Assembly: GCA_947503575.1 (NCBI GenBank)
Contig: CANNDZ010000004.1
Location: forward strand, 124,001 to 188,000
Direction of reading: 5' to 3'
DNA length: 64,000 nt
DNA from: an uncultured Kordiimonas sp.
Lineage (GTDB): Bacteria; Pseudomonadota; Alphaproteobacteria; Sphingomonadales; Kordiimonadaceae
The notes below the pieces were generated by a model. That model was not told the DNA's origin and searched no databases. It saw only the letters and a program-made list of their open reading frames with translations. Positions 17,185-26,498 of this stretch are shown in pieces (positions within the stretch are counted from its first letter, which is position 1; every line of letters starts with the position of its first letter). The position numbers and the translations under genes were made by a program.

Positions 17185-19530
17185 TTAGAAACGCCCCGTT
17201 AGTTGCAGGCCGTAAAAGCGGGGTGGTCCGGCAACAAATGTTGGCGTACCAAACGCACCGCCAGTGTTGCCTGCGTCGATGATATAGTCTTTGTTGAACA
17301 GGTTGTTCGCAAAGAAATTCACTTCCCAACTGTCATCTGCCGCAGCAAAACCGGCGCGAAGGCTAACAAGATGGACCTCGTCTTCTGCAATATCCAGCCC
17401 CGCAAGTGGCTGATTTTCAATTTCAAAGAATACGCTTGAACGATACGTCCAGGTTGCGTTGGCAATGAAATTGATTTCGTCCGTAATCGGATAATTGAAC
17501 AAACCACCCAGCGCGGTTGACCATTCTGGCTGCAGGCGGAAACGGTTGCCTGCAAAAATGCCATTTTCTGCTTCATCATTAATCTGTGCGTCGATGTAGG
17601 CGATGTTGCCGAACATCTGGAAATGTTCGTTAAAGGAGGTTCGAACTTCACCTTCGACACCGAAGTTTGAGGCGGAACCAGCATTTGAAGGAATGATCTG
17701 ACCGGCATCATTTACCAGTGAAACCTGGAAATTCTCATAGTCCTGATAGAAAGCAGACAAAGCCACGTCAATTTTCCCATCAGGCGTGCGGGCCTTGATG
17801 CCACCTTCATAGTTCCAGATGATTTCTTCCGGTACCAGCGTAGCGCTGGCAATAGGGTTGCCGTTACCGTCGGCGGCAGATGTTACGTCGATCACGTCAG
17901 AGCGACGGCCTTTCGAAACCGTTGCATACAGACTTATGTCGTCATTAACCTCAAAGCGGGCGTTAAACCGGGGCAGCCAGGCGTCAAAATCGTCATCTGC
18001 TGTCACTATGCCACCGTTGGTGTCGACACCAAACGCAAGCAAAGGCGCGCCAGTGAGAATGGAAGCGGGCAAGCGGGCGAAGTAGCCGCTTTCGCGTTCT
18101 TCATAGACATAACGAATGCCGGCTGTCAGCTCCAGTCGGTCCGATACACGATAAGTGGCGTCGGCGAACACAGAAAAGATATCGAACTCGCCGGTGTTAC
18201 CAAATTCCGCGTCGTAAAAGATGGGTGGTAAGCCTTGTGCAGCCGTCACGGAGCCAATTGTACCGTCCGGTCCAACACAGGGCAGGCCGGGGATGACGCC
18301 AGCCGCGCATTGCAGGAATGTGCCTTCTTCTGTGAGGAATGGTACAGCCTGCTCGCCGTTTTCAGTGAAATAGTTGACACCAATGAAAGCGTTTAACGTA
18401 TCGCTTGAATAATTGGCGCGCAATTCCTGGCTGAATTGATCGCCGCTCGAGTCTTCGGCAAATTCTGCAAAAATTGCCTGCGTACCGTCCGCGTCGAACA
18501 CTTCAAGGCTATCAAATTCCCGGTAGCCCGAAACCGATGTAAGGCTCCAATTTTCACTTAAATCCCAATTGATGGTCAGGTTGGCGTCATAGAGCTCACG
18601 GTCGATGCCTAGAACGTCATCCCCCAAAACCTCTGCTGAGCGCGGGCCACCGCCAGCAAGCTCTGCAAAGCTGAACGGGTCGGCCGCGCCGCCTGTGGGG
18701 GCAAACCGCCCCGACTTGAAGCTGGTGCCCGTATCGTCATTCTTCTCATAGTTCAGCACAAGGTCGACGGTAATATCGTCGTTCGGGATCAGGCGCAGGC
18801 TGCCACGTATGCCAAAACGCTCAATGCCATTGAGGTCCGGTTGAACAACACCGCCTTCTGACTGCGAACCAGGATCACCAGCGATGTTTTCTATAAAGCC
18901 ATCACGCTTACGATAGGTGAAAGCAAGTCGACCTTGCACAGTTTCGGAACCACCGGTTACAAACCCGCGCGCCTGATAGCTGTCGAAGTTGCCGTAACCA
19001 ACCATGACTTCACCAGCAAACTCTTCCTGTGGTTTTCGTGTGATAACAGACACGGCACCAATTGCTGACGCTGTCCCAAACAGCGTTGCCTGCGGCCCTT
19101 TGGCAACCTCGATCCGCTCAATGTCAAACAGTTCAAAATGCGAGCCACGCGAGCGCGAAACATCAATGCCATTCAGGTAAATGGACACCCGGGGTGCGAT
19201 TTGTGCCGAACCGCTGTCAGAGGTGATTCCCCGGATCACGAAAGCCGGGTTGTTGGGGCTTTGCTCCTGAATAATCAGGCCGGGTGTAATGTCTGATACT
19301 TCGTCAAATTCATCAATGTTCAGGTCTTCCAGTAAGCGGCCTGAAAAGCTGGTGACTGTGACGGGCACATCGCGCAGGGACTGTTCTCGCTTCTGGGTGG
19401 TGACAATGATTTCTTCGAAAATAGAATCATCGTCAGAATTTACGTCTGATTGGGCAAAGGCGGAGCCTGAAGCCATAATGGCAAGCAAACTGGTGCTGGC
19501 TATAAACCGGTTAAAGCGTGTTAGGGGCAT
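17185..19530 (-). CDS. TonB-dependent outer-membrane receptor
   Basis: An outer-membrane gated channel of 781 residues. After a signal peptide (MPLTRFNRFIASTSLLAIMASGSAFAQ) come a TonB-box-like EEIIVTTQKREQSLRDVPV, the plug domain (with RGITSDSG and GPQATLFGTASAIGAV), and a beta-barrel ending in the usual aromatic GLQLTGRF. I start at the Met at 19530, which has GGAG seven bases before it; the frame is open to 19578. The wording is close to the large sphingomonad-type receptor group often annotated as siderophore or carbohydrate importers, but no substrate can be assigned. A perfect palindrome lies about 115 bp upstream. Confidence 0.92.
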   Translation of the reverse strand: MPLTRFNRFIASTSLLAIMASGSAFAQSDVNSDDDSIFEEIIVTTQKREQSLRDVPVTVTSFSGRLLEDLNIDEFDEVSDITPGLIIQEQSPNNPAFVIRGITSDSGSAQIAPRVSIYLNGIDVSRSRGSHFELFDIERIEVAKGPQATLFGTASAIGAVSVITRKPQEEFAGEVMVGYGNFDSYQARGFVTGGSETVQGRLAFTYRKRDGFIENIAGDPGSQSEGGVVQPDLNGIERFGIRGSLRLIPNDDITVDLVLNYEKNDDTGTSFKSGRFAPTGGAADPFSFAELAGGGPRSAEVLGDDVLGIDRELYDANLTINWDLSENWSLTSVSGYREFDSLEVFDADGTQAIFAEFAEDSSGDQFSQELRANYSSDTLNAFIGVNYFTENGEQAVPFLTEEGTFLQCAAGVIPGLPCVGPDGTIGSVTAAQGLPPIFYDAEFGNTGEFDIFSVFADATYRVSDRLELTAGIRYVYEERESGYFARLPASILTGAPLLAFGVDTNGGIVTADDDFDAWLPRFNARFEVNDDISLYATVSKGRRSDVIDVTSAADGNGNPIASATLVPEEIIWNYEGGIKARTPDGKIDVALSAFYQDYENFQVSLVNDAGQIIPSNAGSASNFGVEGEVRTSFNEHFQMFGNIAYIDAQINDEAENGIFAGNRFRLQPEWSTALGGLFNYPITDEINFIANATWTYRSSVFFEIENQPLAGLDIAEDEVHLVSLRAGFAAADDSWEVNFFANNLFNKDYIIDAGNTGGAFGTPTFVAGPPRFYGLQLTGRF

Positions 19531-19643
19531 TTTATTCTCCATGTGCATTGGCCTGCGTTCATGCGCTAATTGTCTCAAGCAATGGAGCTGCTTAGCCGCT
19601 AGGTCATGGCAGTGACATGACAGACGAATGAAGTTTTAATGAC

Positions 19644-19657
19644 TCACGTTAACGTGA
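19644..19657. promoter_or_regulatory. 14-bp perfect palindrome, candidate operator upstream of TonB receptor
   Basis: TCACGTTAACGTGA is a perfect dyad located between the corC-like stop and the TonB-receptor start codon, 114 bp before the latter. Its length and position suit a binding site for a dimeric regulator of the receptor gene. There is no T run on either side, so it is unlikely to be a terminator. Confidence 0.45.
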
Positions 19658-19664
19658 ACCCTTC

Positions 19665-20966
19665 CTAGGCTTTCAGTTTCCGCAGTTTCACACCCGTTAT
19701 CTGGTTTTTGCTGCGTGCTGTGACTTCAAACCGGAACCCGTGAAAATCAAACCGGCTGCCAACAATCGGGATTGTTTCGGCCTCAAATATCAACAAACCG
19801 GCAATCGTGGTTGCGTTGTCATCAGGCAAATGCCAATCGAACATGCGGTTCAGGTCGCGGATTGTTACTGATCCTTCGGCGACCACTGTACCGTCATTGA
19901 AACTACGTACACCTGCCACATCAAAATCATGCTCATCAGCAATGTCGCCGACAATTTCTTCCAGAATGTCTTCCAGTGTTACCAGACCCTGAATATCGCC
20001 GTATTCATCTACAACCAAGGCAAAATGCGACTTGCGTTCCAGAAAGGCGTTTAACTGTTCCTTGAGGCTGGTAGTTTCCGGCACAAACCATGGTTTTGTC
20101 ATGATGCGCTTCACGTTAAAGCGATGCATCTGCCCGCCTGCGCGCCGCAAAGCTCGCAAAACATCTTTTGCATGCAATACACCGACAATATTTTCGGGTT
20201 CATTTTCAAACAGAGGCAGGCGGGTATATTGGCTGCGCACTACAGCTGCGATAATGTCATCAGTGTCTGCATTAACATCCAGCATTTCCATGCTTTTGCG
20301 GTGCAGCATGACATCCTCAATTGTGACATCCTCCAAATCAAGGATGGAGCCAAGCATATGCTGCTCTTCCTTAACCAAGCCCCCTTCGTGGCGGTGCAGA
20401 TCAATTGCACCTCGTATTTCTTCCTGCGGTGACAGAGCGTTGTCAGTCGACGAGATATCAACGCCAAAAAGTCTCAAGGTGATGCGCACAATGCGCTGCA
20501 CCAGTGCGACAATTGGCGCGAACAGAAACACGACAAACCGAATAACCCGCGACACGGCCAGCGCCATGCGCTCTGTGTTGGCGATGGCATAGGATTTGGG
20601 TAGTACCTCAGCAAATATCAGTACCAGAGCGGTCATAACGGCGGTTGCAATAAAGACGCCGTCATCGCCCATCAGGTTCAGGAACAAGCTGGTTGCCAGT
20701 GCGGATGCCAGAATATTGACCAAATTGTTGCCCAGCAGGATGGCCCCGATCAGGCGTTCTTTGTCATCAATCAGGTGGGCAACGCGTTTCGCACGCTTAT
20801 CGCCTTGTTTGGCCATATGATGAATACGGGCCTTTGAGGCGGCTGTCAGTGCGGTTTCCGAGCCGGAAAACAAGCCGGACAGAAGCAGCAACAGAAAGAT
20901 GATGCCTGTGGTGATCCAGAATTCTGTGTTGAATATCTCTGTATTGAATATGTCAGCGGCGTCCAT
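19665..20966 (-). CDS. HlyC/CorC (CNNM/DUF21) family transporter-associated protein
   Basis: A 433-residue membrane protein. An N-terminal DUF21 (CNNM) domain has four hydrophobic segments (the first about 18-35, followed by SGSETALTAASKARI). A CBS-domain pair follows (about 205-330), then the CorC_HlyC C-terminal domain (about 345-430). Family members are linked to magnesium/cobalt efflux. The first residues contain a tandem IFNTE-IFNTE. It is the third gene of aroK-aroB-corC, an order common in alphaproteobacteria, and starts 26 bp after aroB. Confidence 0.9.
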   Translation of the reverse strand: MDAADIFNTEIFNTEFWITTGIIFLLLLLSGLFSGSETALTAASKARIHHMAKQGDKRAKRVAHLIDDKERLIGAILLGNNLVNILASALATSLFLNLMGDDGVFIATAVMTALVLIFAEVLPKSYAIANTERMALAVSRVIRFVVFLFAPIVALVQRIVRITLRLFGVDISSTDNALSPQEEIRGAIDLHRHEGGLVKEEQHMLGSILDLEDVTIEDVMLHRKSMEMLDVNADTDDIIAAVVRSQYTRLPLFENEPENIVGVLHAKDVLRALRRAGGQMHRFNVKRIMTKPWFVPETTSLKEQLNAFLERKSHFALVVDEYGDIQGLVTLEDILEEIVGDIADEHDFDVAGVRSFNDGTVVAEGSVTIRDLNRMFDWHLPDDNATTIAGLLIFEAETIPIVGSRFDFHGFRFEVTARSKNQITGVKLRKLKA

Positions 20967-20992
20967 GACCGCAAATTCCTTAATGTTGGCCG

Positions 20993-22108
20993 TTAGGCGG
21001 TGTTTAGAGAATCATGAAGAACACCGCGCACAATTTCAAGGTCCACGCCCCTGTGCACGGCGGCAGTGCCGATACCACCAAGGATGAAGCCTATGGTGCC
21101 AGCCTCGACTTTTTTGTCTTTATGCATATGCGCTAGCAGCGTTTCAGCATCTGTTGAAATATCTATTTCCCGCACGGAAGTTTTCATGCCCACCGATTTG
21201 AAATGATGGGTTAGGCGCTCACAGTCTGTGTGGTCTGCCAGTCCCATGCGTGCTGATGTTTCCAGCGCCATAATCATACCAATAGCCACAGCTTCCCCGT
21301 GTAGCAATGTATCTCCGTATCCGCATTCAGCCTCGAGGGCGTGGCCGAATGTGTGTCCAAGGTTCAGGAGCGCACGTTTGCCTCCTTCGCGTTCATCCTC
21401 TGCAACCACGCGGGCTTTTGCCTTGCAGCTGTGGGCAATCGCTTGCATACGACACTTTTGTTTTTCCGGCAGGCCTTCAGCCGACACGATTGTGCTGCCG
21501 TTCTTCTCTAGCCACGTGAAAAAATCAGGGTCGTCAATGACGCCATATTTCACCACTTCGGCATACCCCGCCAAAAGCTCGCGCCGTGGCAGTGTGTCCA
21601 GCGTATCGGGGTCAATGAAAACAGCTTTTGGCTGATAAAACGAGCCAATTAGGTTTTTGCCATGTGGTGTATTGATGCCGGTTTTACCCCCAACAGAACT
21701 GTCCACTTGCGACAGCAAGGTGGTGGGAATTTGCACAAAATCCACGCCGCGCAAAATAATGGACGCGGCAAAGCCTGCCAGGTCGCCAATAACACCACCG
21801 CCAAATGCAACGATAATGTCTGTGCGCTCTATGCCTGCACTGAGAATGTCGTTGCACAGGGCTTCCAAAGGTCCGATAGACTTGGTTGCTTCACCGGCAG
21901 GCACCACAAAAAATTTTGCCTCTATGCCGGATTCAGCAAGTGCCTGCTTTAGGGCACCTCCGTGATAGCCCATAACAGTGTCTTCCGACACGACAAAAAC
22001 ACGCGGATTTTTCAAAAAAAGTGACAATTTTTCGCCGATATGGCTGATCAGACCAGGCTCAATGATGATGTCATAGGACCGTGCGTCCAGCTCTAACGGG
22101 ATCGTCAT
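20993..22108 (-). CDS. aroB: 3-dehydroquinate synthase
   Basis: The second enzyme of the shikimate pathway, converting DAHP to 3-dehydroquinate with NAD+ and a metal. Visible are the NAD-binding GGGVIGDLAGFAASIILRG and PTTLLSQVDSSVGGKTGIN motifs, and the metal ligands in LLNLGHTFGHALE and HGEAVAIGM. I prefer the ATG at 22108 (371 aa) because MTIPLELDARSYDI matches the usual N-terminus; a GTG at 22129 would overlap aroK by 11 bp. It lies directly after aroK. Confidence 0.95.
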   Translation of the reverse strand: MTIPLELDARSYDIIIEPGLISHIGEKLSLFLKNPRVFVVSEDTVMGYHGGALKQALAESGIEAKFFVVPAGEATKSIGPLEALCNDILSAGIERTDIIVAFGGGVIGDLAGFAASIILRGVDFVQIPTTLLSQVDSSVGGKTGINTPHGKNLIGSFYQPKAVFIDPDTLDTLPRRELLAGYAEVVKYGVIDDPDFFTWLEKNGSTIVSAEGLPEKQKCRMQAIAHSCKAKARVVAEDEREGGKRALLNLGHTFGHALEAECGYGDTLLHGEAVAIGMIMALETSARMGLADHTDCERLTHHFKSVGMKTSVREIDISTDAETLLAHMHKDKKVEAGTIGFILGGIGTAAVHRGVDLEIVRGVLHDSLNTA

Positions 22109-22118
22109 TTTGTTCGGA

Positions 22119-22706
22119 CTACCTAGCACCGGATGTGTTTCTTTCTTTCAAGGCATTCATTATGGCGTCCACAACTGTATCATGGGGGCCTTCCGATGAT
22201 CGGATCCTGATATCAGCCTGTTCGTATATGGGCCCCCGTTCGAGCATCAAATTTCGCAATACTTCCCCTGGATTAGTATTTTGCAAAAGGGGTCTGGTAT
22301 CACGGCGGGACGTCCGTTCAACCAGAACATCCAGATCAGCATCAAGCCATATGGTGATAGCTTGTTCTTTCATCAATGCGCGGGTTTCATCATTCACAAA
22401 GGCACCGCCTCCTGTTGCCAAAACACGCGCGGGGCCATTTAGCAAACGCGCAATCACCCGCCGCTCGCCGGATCTGAAATGATCTTCACCGTAGGCGCTG
22501 AAAATGTCGCTAACCGACATTTGGGCTGCTTTTTCAATTTCAAAGTCTGAATCAGCAAATTCTAAGCCCAGACGTTTGGCAAGGCGCCTGCCAACTGTTG
22601 TTTTGCCAGCGCCCATCAATCCGACCAGAACAATTGTTCGGTCGACTATACTATGTGGTGCAGTTTTTCCATGCGCTGCAACTGGTGGGCTGGTTTCATT
22701 CGGCAT
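22119..22706 (-). CDS. aroK: shikimate kinase
   Basis: Phosphorylates shikimate at the 3-hydroxyl with ATP. The 195-residue sequence has P-loop GLMGAGKTTVGRRLA, the shikimate-binding D in FADSDFEIE, the FRSGER motif, the ATGGGAF loop and the lid with RDTRPLL. A disordered 20-residue N-terminal extension precedes the core. It is the first gene of aroK-aroB-corC and divergent from the xerD cluster. Confidence 0.95.
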   Translation of the reverse strand: MPNETSPPVAAHGKTAPHSIVDRTIVLVGLMGAGKTTVGRRLAKRLGLEFADSDFEIEKAAQMSVSDIFSAYGEDHFRSGERRVIARLLNGPARVLATGGGAFVNDETRALMKEQAITIWLDADLDVLVERTSRRDTRPLLQNTNPGEVLRNLMLERGPIYEQADIRIRSSEGPHDTVVDAIMNALKERNTSGAR

Positions 22707-22930
22707 ACGCCCATTTACAGGCTGACGGGAACGGCGGCAAAGGCTTTTTTACTACCCCGGACCCTTGGATGGTTTGCCAGCACCATAATTTTGTCATTTA
22801 TAGAGATGATTATTGACTCCGTTAATGGGCATGCTGCGCTTTGGTCTCTGGACTTGCGGGGCTGCTGAGCCTATAAAAACCCAATCGCTTGCCTGCGTCA
22901 GGCGGCAGTAATTTTGTAAGGATTGGCTGG

Positions 22931-23071
22931 ATGTCGAAATTGACCCAAATTCTGATCGCTGTTGGCGCTCTCGTTGTTGTTGGAGGTGGGATTTTTCTGA
23001 TGACATGGGACATTCCGGCACCGTCGGAGAAAGTGACCAAAACCTTGAGCAATGATCGTTTTCCGTCCTGA
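22931..23071 (+). CDS. small single-helix membrane protein, 46 aa
   Basis: A 46-residue protein with one transmembrane helix (about 5-24) and a short tail WDIPAPSEKVTKTLSNDRFP. The WDIPAP...DRFP tail recurs in small proteins found between aroK and xerD in many alphaproteobacteria. I start at the ATG at 22931, with AAGGA upstream; the frame begins earlier at 22889. The next gene starts two bases after its stop. Function unknown. Confidence 0.75.
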   Translation: MSKLTQILIAVGALVVVGGGIFLMTWDIPAPSEKVTKTLSNDRFPS

Positions 23072-23073
23072 TT

Positions 23074-25377
23074 ATGTCTTTGCCTCGTTTTCATCACCTT
23101 GCAAGTTTTGCTGTACTGCTGGCGGTATCGACGGCAGCGCCTAATGCGCAGGATGAAGAAAATCAATCAACAGACCCGCCATCCGAGCAAAGCGAGAGCC
23201 CTGAACAAGACCAAGAGCAAGGCCAACAGGCTTCCCAAGCCGATGAAACAGTTGCCGTGACAGCAAAGCTAAAACAGCCAGAGCGGCGTACGCTGTATTT
23301 CTTGGGCCCTGATCTGAAACTGGAACGACAGATTGGCCCCAGCATTGGCACCCCAAAGTCCATTCTGCCGCAGCCATTGGTTGCCAAAGGCACCATACAG
23401 GTTCCGGAGGCGCAGCCCCTACTGCCAAATGCGGGCGCACCTGTGCCTGATCGATTAGAGCGCGATGCAGGTGAGGGCATGCCGCCCGAAGGCACAGCGC
23501 CTGACGGTGTGGACTCAGATCCCTTTGGTGATGTGCTTACCGCACCTCAGGATGCGGGCACAAACGCTGATGCGCTGCAAGATGAGGGCACATTGCCCGC
23601 AACGGAAGAGACCCCTGACGGCCTATCAGATCAGACTGTGGGCGTTTTCCAAGAAGGCGTTCTGGAACGCATGGATCCGTCCGGTTTCCCGGTTGGTCAG
23701 GGTTTAGACACGGTCTGGCAAGGGTATAGCCGGGAACGTATAATTGAATTTCTTACCCTTTTGTCGCAGCCGTCCTTGTCACCAGCACTCAGCCGGTTTG
23801 CGAGCGCGGTTGCAGCGTCCCGTTTTGATGTGCCGGAGCCATCGTCCGATCAGGATGTGATGGATTTTCTTGCCGCACGCCTGAGCGTTTTCCAATCACA
23901 GGCAGACCGTGCCGCATATGTTGGCTTGCTGGACGCCCTTCCGGCTGACCAGGACTGGAACGCGTTGGGGCACCATATCGCCAGGGCCCACCTGTTGAAA
24001 GGGGAGCTGACCGATGCCTGTTTTGTTGCTGATGCCCGCAGGGCCGATGATGCAGACCCATATTGGGTTCGGCTTTCCGCTTTTTGCATGGCGGCAAATG
24101 GTAATCGCGCTGGCGTAGATTTTCAGTTGGGGATTCTGGAAGAAACCACATCTGTTGACCCGGTTTTCTACCAATTGATTGATCAGATTTTGGTAGAAGC
24201 GGAACAGCTACCCGGGGCTGTTTTGCCCCCCGTCACCGAGCTCAACGGATTACTGCCTGTAGATATTTTGTCTGCAGCAATGGCGCGTTTGGCACGGGTT
24301 ACGGTGCAAGATCTGGACGTCAGCAACGTTAATCCATTGGCTGTGCCTTTGCTGCTTGAAAATCCAATGGTGTCGCGCACCGTTCAGAACAAACTGATTG
24401 CCTATTTGTTGGACCGCGGCATTCCCGTTGCCTCGCAAGTCATGCAAGTTATAGAGGCGCTGGAAATTCCTGAAGATGAAATCATGGCTGTTAGGTCCTG
24501 GATTGCGGCGCAGGCAGCGGCACTTGAGGGGACTGGCCTTGACGCTGGGACGGTAGACGCACCAATGAGCAGCGAGCTGCCTTTTGAGGAAGCCGATCTG
24601 CAGACTGTGTTGCTGTCGATGGCTATCCGGGAAGGCGGCGATGCCCCCATGGCCGTGCGGGAGTTTTGGCGGCTTGCCGGATTGTCCGGTCAGCAGGCTG
24701 CTGTTTCGCCGGTTCTGGCAGCTGCGTTGAAATCCAATGCGGCATCGCCGTTTATAGAATTTTCCGACACACTGCTGATAGCGGCGCATGCCGCTCATCT
24801 TTCGGGCGACGCAAAAACAGCCGAACAATGGTCCCGCCAATTGCGCGTAAGCGTTGCCGGTGAAAACGCTGACCTGGATGCCGCGCTGATTGCGAACTGG
24901 CCGGTTATGGCAATGGCTGGCAACATGTCCCTAACCAAGCCGTCTGTCGTATCTCGATGGCTACAGGCGCAAGGTGTTGGCCAAAATGTTAGCCAGAATA
25001 TCGGCCAGAGTGTCGACCAAAACGCCACTCAGAACTCTGGTCAGGACTATTGCCGGCAAGCCAACCTGGTGTTTACCCTGCTGGAAGCTATGGGTGATAC
25101 CCTTGGCGACAAACAATGGGCCGCGCTTGAAAGTGGCCCGGCACTTTTTTCTGGTGGGTCGCTCTCGCCAGCGATGTGGCGGCGTTACCTGGTTGCCATA
25201 CAACATGAAGACCCGGTTGAGCTTTTGGGCGCGCTATACCGTATTGCCCTGGAGGTTGGTCCTGCAGACCTTCCGCCCGCCGTTGCTGGTACCCTGGTTG
25301 CAGGTCTTCAGACAATGAATTTTGAACAGACCGCGCGAGCGTTCGCGCTCGAAATTCTTATTAGTCAGCAGAAATAA
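23074..25377 (+). CDS. large secreted hypothetical protein with glutamine tetrad repeat
   Basis: A 767-residue protein I cannot assign to a named family. It has a signal peptide (about 1-25, ending APNAQ), then a low-complexity Gln/Glu/Ser/Pro segment (26-62), a Pro-rich region (about 80-125), and a largely helical, Ala/Leu-rich remainder without catalytic motifs, resembling helical-repeat scaffolds. Residues 635-658 hold six tandem xxQ[N/S/D] tetrads encoded by an imperfect 12-bp repeat. It is probably periplasmic or envelope-associated. It lies between the small membrane protein and xerD, 5 bp before the latter; similar long secreted proteins occupy this slot in other alphaproteobacteria. 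Confidence 0.7.
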   Translation: MSLPRFHHLASFAVLLAVSTAAPNAQDEENQSTDPPSEQSESPEQDQEQGQQASQADETVAVTAKLKQPERRTLYFLGPDLKLERQIGPSIGTPKSILPQPLVAKGTIQVPEAQPLLPNAGAPVPDRLERDAGEGMPPEGTAPDGVDSDPFGDVLTAPQDAGTNADALQDEGTLPATEETPDGLSDQTVGVFQEGVLERMDPSGFPVGQGLDTVWQGYSRERIIEFLTLLSQPSLSPALSRFASAVAASRFDVPEPSSDQDVMDFLAARLSVFQSQADRAAYVGLLDALPADQDWNALGHHIARAHLLKGELTDACFVADARRADDADPYWVRLSAFCMAANGNRAGVDFQLGILEETTSVDPVFYQLIDQILVEAEQLPGAVLPPVTELNGLLPVDILSAAMARLARVTVQDLDVSNVNPLAVPLLLENPMVSRTVQNKLIAYLLDRGIPVASQVMQVIEALEIPEDEIMAVRSWIAAQAAALEGTGLDAGTVDAPMSSELPFEEADLQTVLLSMAIREGGDAPMAVREFWRLAGLSGQQAAVSPVLAAALKSNAASPFIEFSDTLLIAAHAAHLSGDAKTAEQWSRQLRVSVAGENADLDAALIANWPVMAMAGNMSLTKPSVVSRWLQAQGVGQNVSQNIGQSVDQNATQNSGQDYCRQANLVFTLLEAMGDTLGDKQWAALESGPALFSGGSLSPAMWRRYLVAIQHEDPVELLGALYRIALEVGPADLPPAVAGTLVAGLQTMNFEQTARAFALEILISQQK

Positions 25378-25382
25378 TCGTC

Positions 25383-26303
25383 ATGGCAGATAAAGAGCTT
25401 GTGGATCAGTTTTTGGAAATGCTGGCCGCAGAGCGTGGCCGAGCAGCTAACAGCCTATCTGCCTATCGGCGCGATATCGAGCACTACAGAAGCTTGGCTT
25501 CAGCGTCATTGCTTGATACCCAACCTGAAACGATCCGCGATTATCTGGCAGCGTTGCATACAGAAGGCCTGAAAGCATCAACTGTTGCGCGCAGATTGTC
25601 AGCCCTTCGGCAGCTTTTTCTGTTTTTGTACCGGGAAGGTATTCGCACGGACAACCCGGCGAAAAACATTGAAAGCCCCCGACAACCGGCCAAGCTGCCT
25701 AAAACCCTGTCTGACAAGGATGTGGAACGACTGCTTGATACCGCCGAGACCAAGGCCCAGCGAGGCAAGCTGAAAGCACTTCGTGCACATGCGCTTCTTG
25801 AAACATTGTATGCAACAGGCTTGCGCATCAGTGAATTGGTTAGCCTTCCAAGGCGTGCCGTGGGGCCGGATACCACGATGATTTTGGTGCGCGGTAAAGG
25901 GGGGCGGGAACGCATGGTCCCATTGGGTGACAAGGCGCGCAAGGCATTAACAGTGTATCTGAAAGTACTTCATGCCAAGGAGGCAGAGAAGGGGGCCAAA
26001 AGCCCGTCAGGTGCGCATTATCTTTTTCCGTCACGGGGTGCCAAAGGTCATTTGACACGGCGCCGGGCTGGCCAGATCATCAAGAAACTGTCTCTTGAAG
26101 CAGGGCTGAACCCCGCAAATGTTAGCCCGCATAAGCTCAGGCATGCATTTGCAACACACCTTCTGACCAACGGCGCTGATTTGCGCGCAGTTCAGCAAAT
26201 GCTGGGGCATGCAGACATCTCGACAACTCAGATATATACGCATGTTATTGATGAGCGGCTGAAATCCCTGGTGCTGGAAAAGCACCCCATGGCAGACGAT
26301 TAA
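25383..26303 (+). CDS. xerD: site-specific tyrosine recombinase XerD
   Basis: Resolves chromosome dimers at dif together with XerC. In the 306-residue chain the N-terminal SAM-like core-binding domain spans about 5-90 and the catalytic domain 105-300. Catalytic residues can be placed: R148 (TGLRISE), K172 (RGKGGRER), H250 and R253 (HKLRHAF), H276 (LGHADIS) and nucleophile Y285 (QIYTHV). The place next to aroK and accA is a conserved alphaproteobacterial arrangement, so this is the housekeeping enzyme rather than a mobile-element integrase. XerC is not in the window. Confidence 0.93.
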   Translation: MADKELVDQFLEMLAAERGRAANSLSAYRRDIEHYRSLASASLLDTQPETIRDYLAALHTEGLKASTVARRLSALRQLFLFLYREGIRTDNPAKNIESPRQPAKLPKTLSDKDVERLLDTAETKAQRGKLKALRAHALLETLYATGLRISELVSLPRRAVGPDTTMILVRGKGGRERMVPLGDKARKALTVYLKVLHAKEAEKGAKSPSGAHYLFPSRGAKGHLTRRRAGQIIKKLSLEAGLNPANVSPHKLRHAFATHLLTNGADLRAVQQMLGHADISTTQIYTHVIDERLKSLVLEKHPMADD

Positions 26304-26498
26304 CGCCCAATTCCGCCCTAGCATCTGGGCCACTGGCCTTGCAAAAGGCATCATTTGGGCTTACATCGTCATCAAGGGAAAAAGATTGGGATACCGACAG
26401 AAATACTGCGTTCGCTGCAGCCTTGACAAGCAAATGTCTTTTGAGGATTTTGCCGACGCCCCGCTCACAGGACCAACTAAGTTTGGGCTGCATGCGGC

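Noticed and set aside
25383-26303. XerD-like recombinase as a sign of an integrated mobile element
   Set aside because: The gene has the conserved aroK/accA context of the housekeeping xerD; no attachment repeats, tRNA target or cargo genes flank it.
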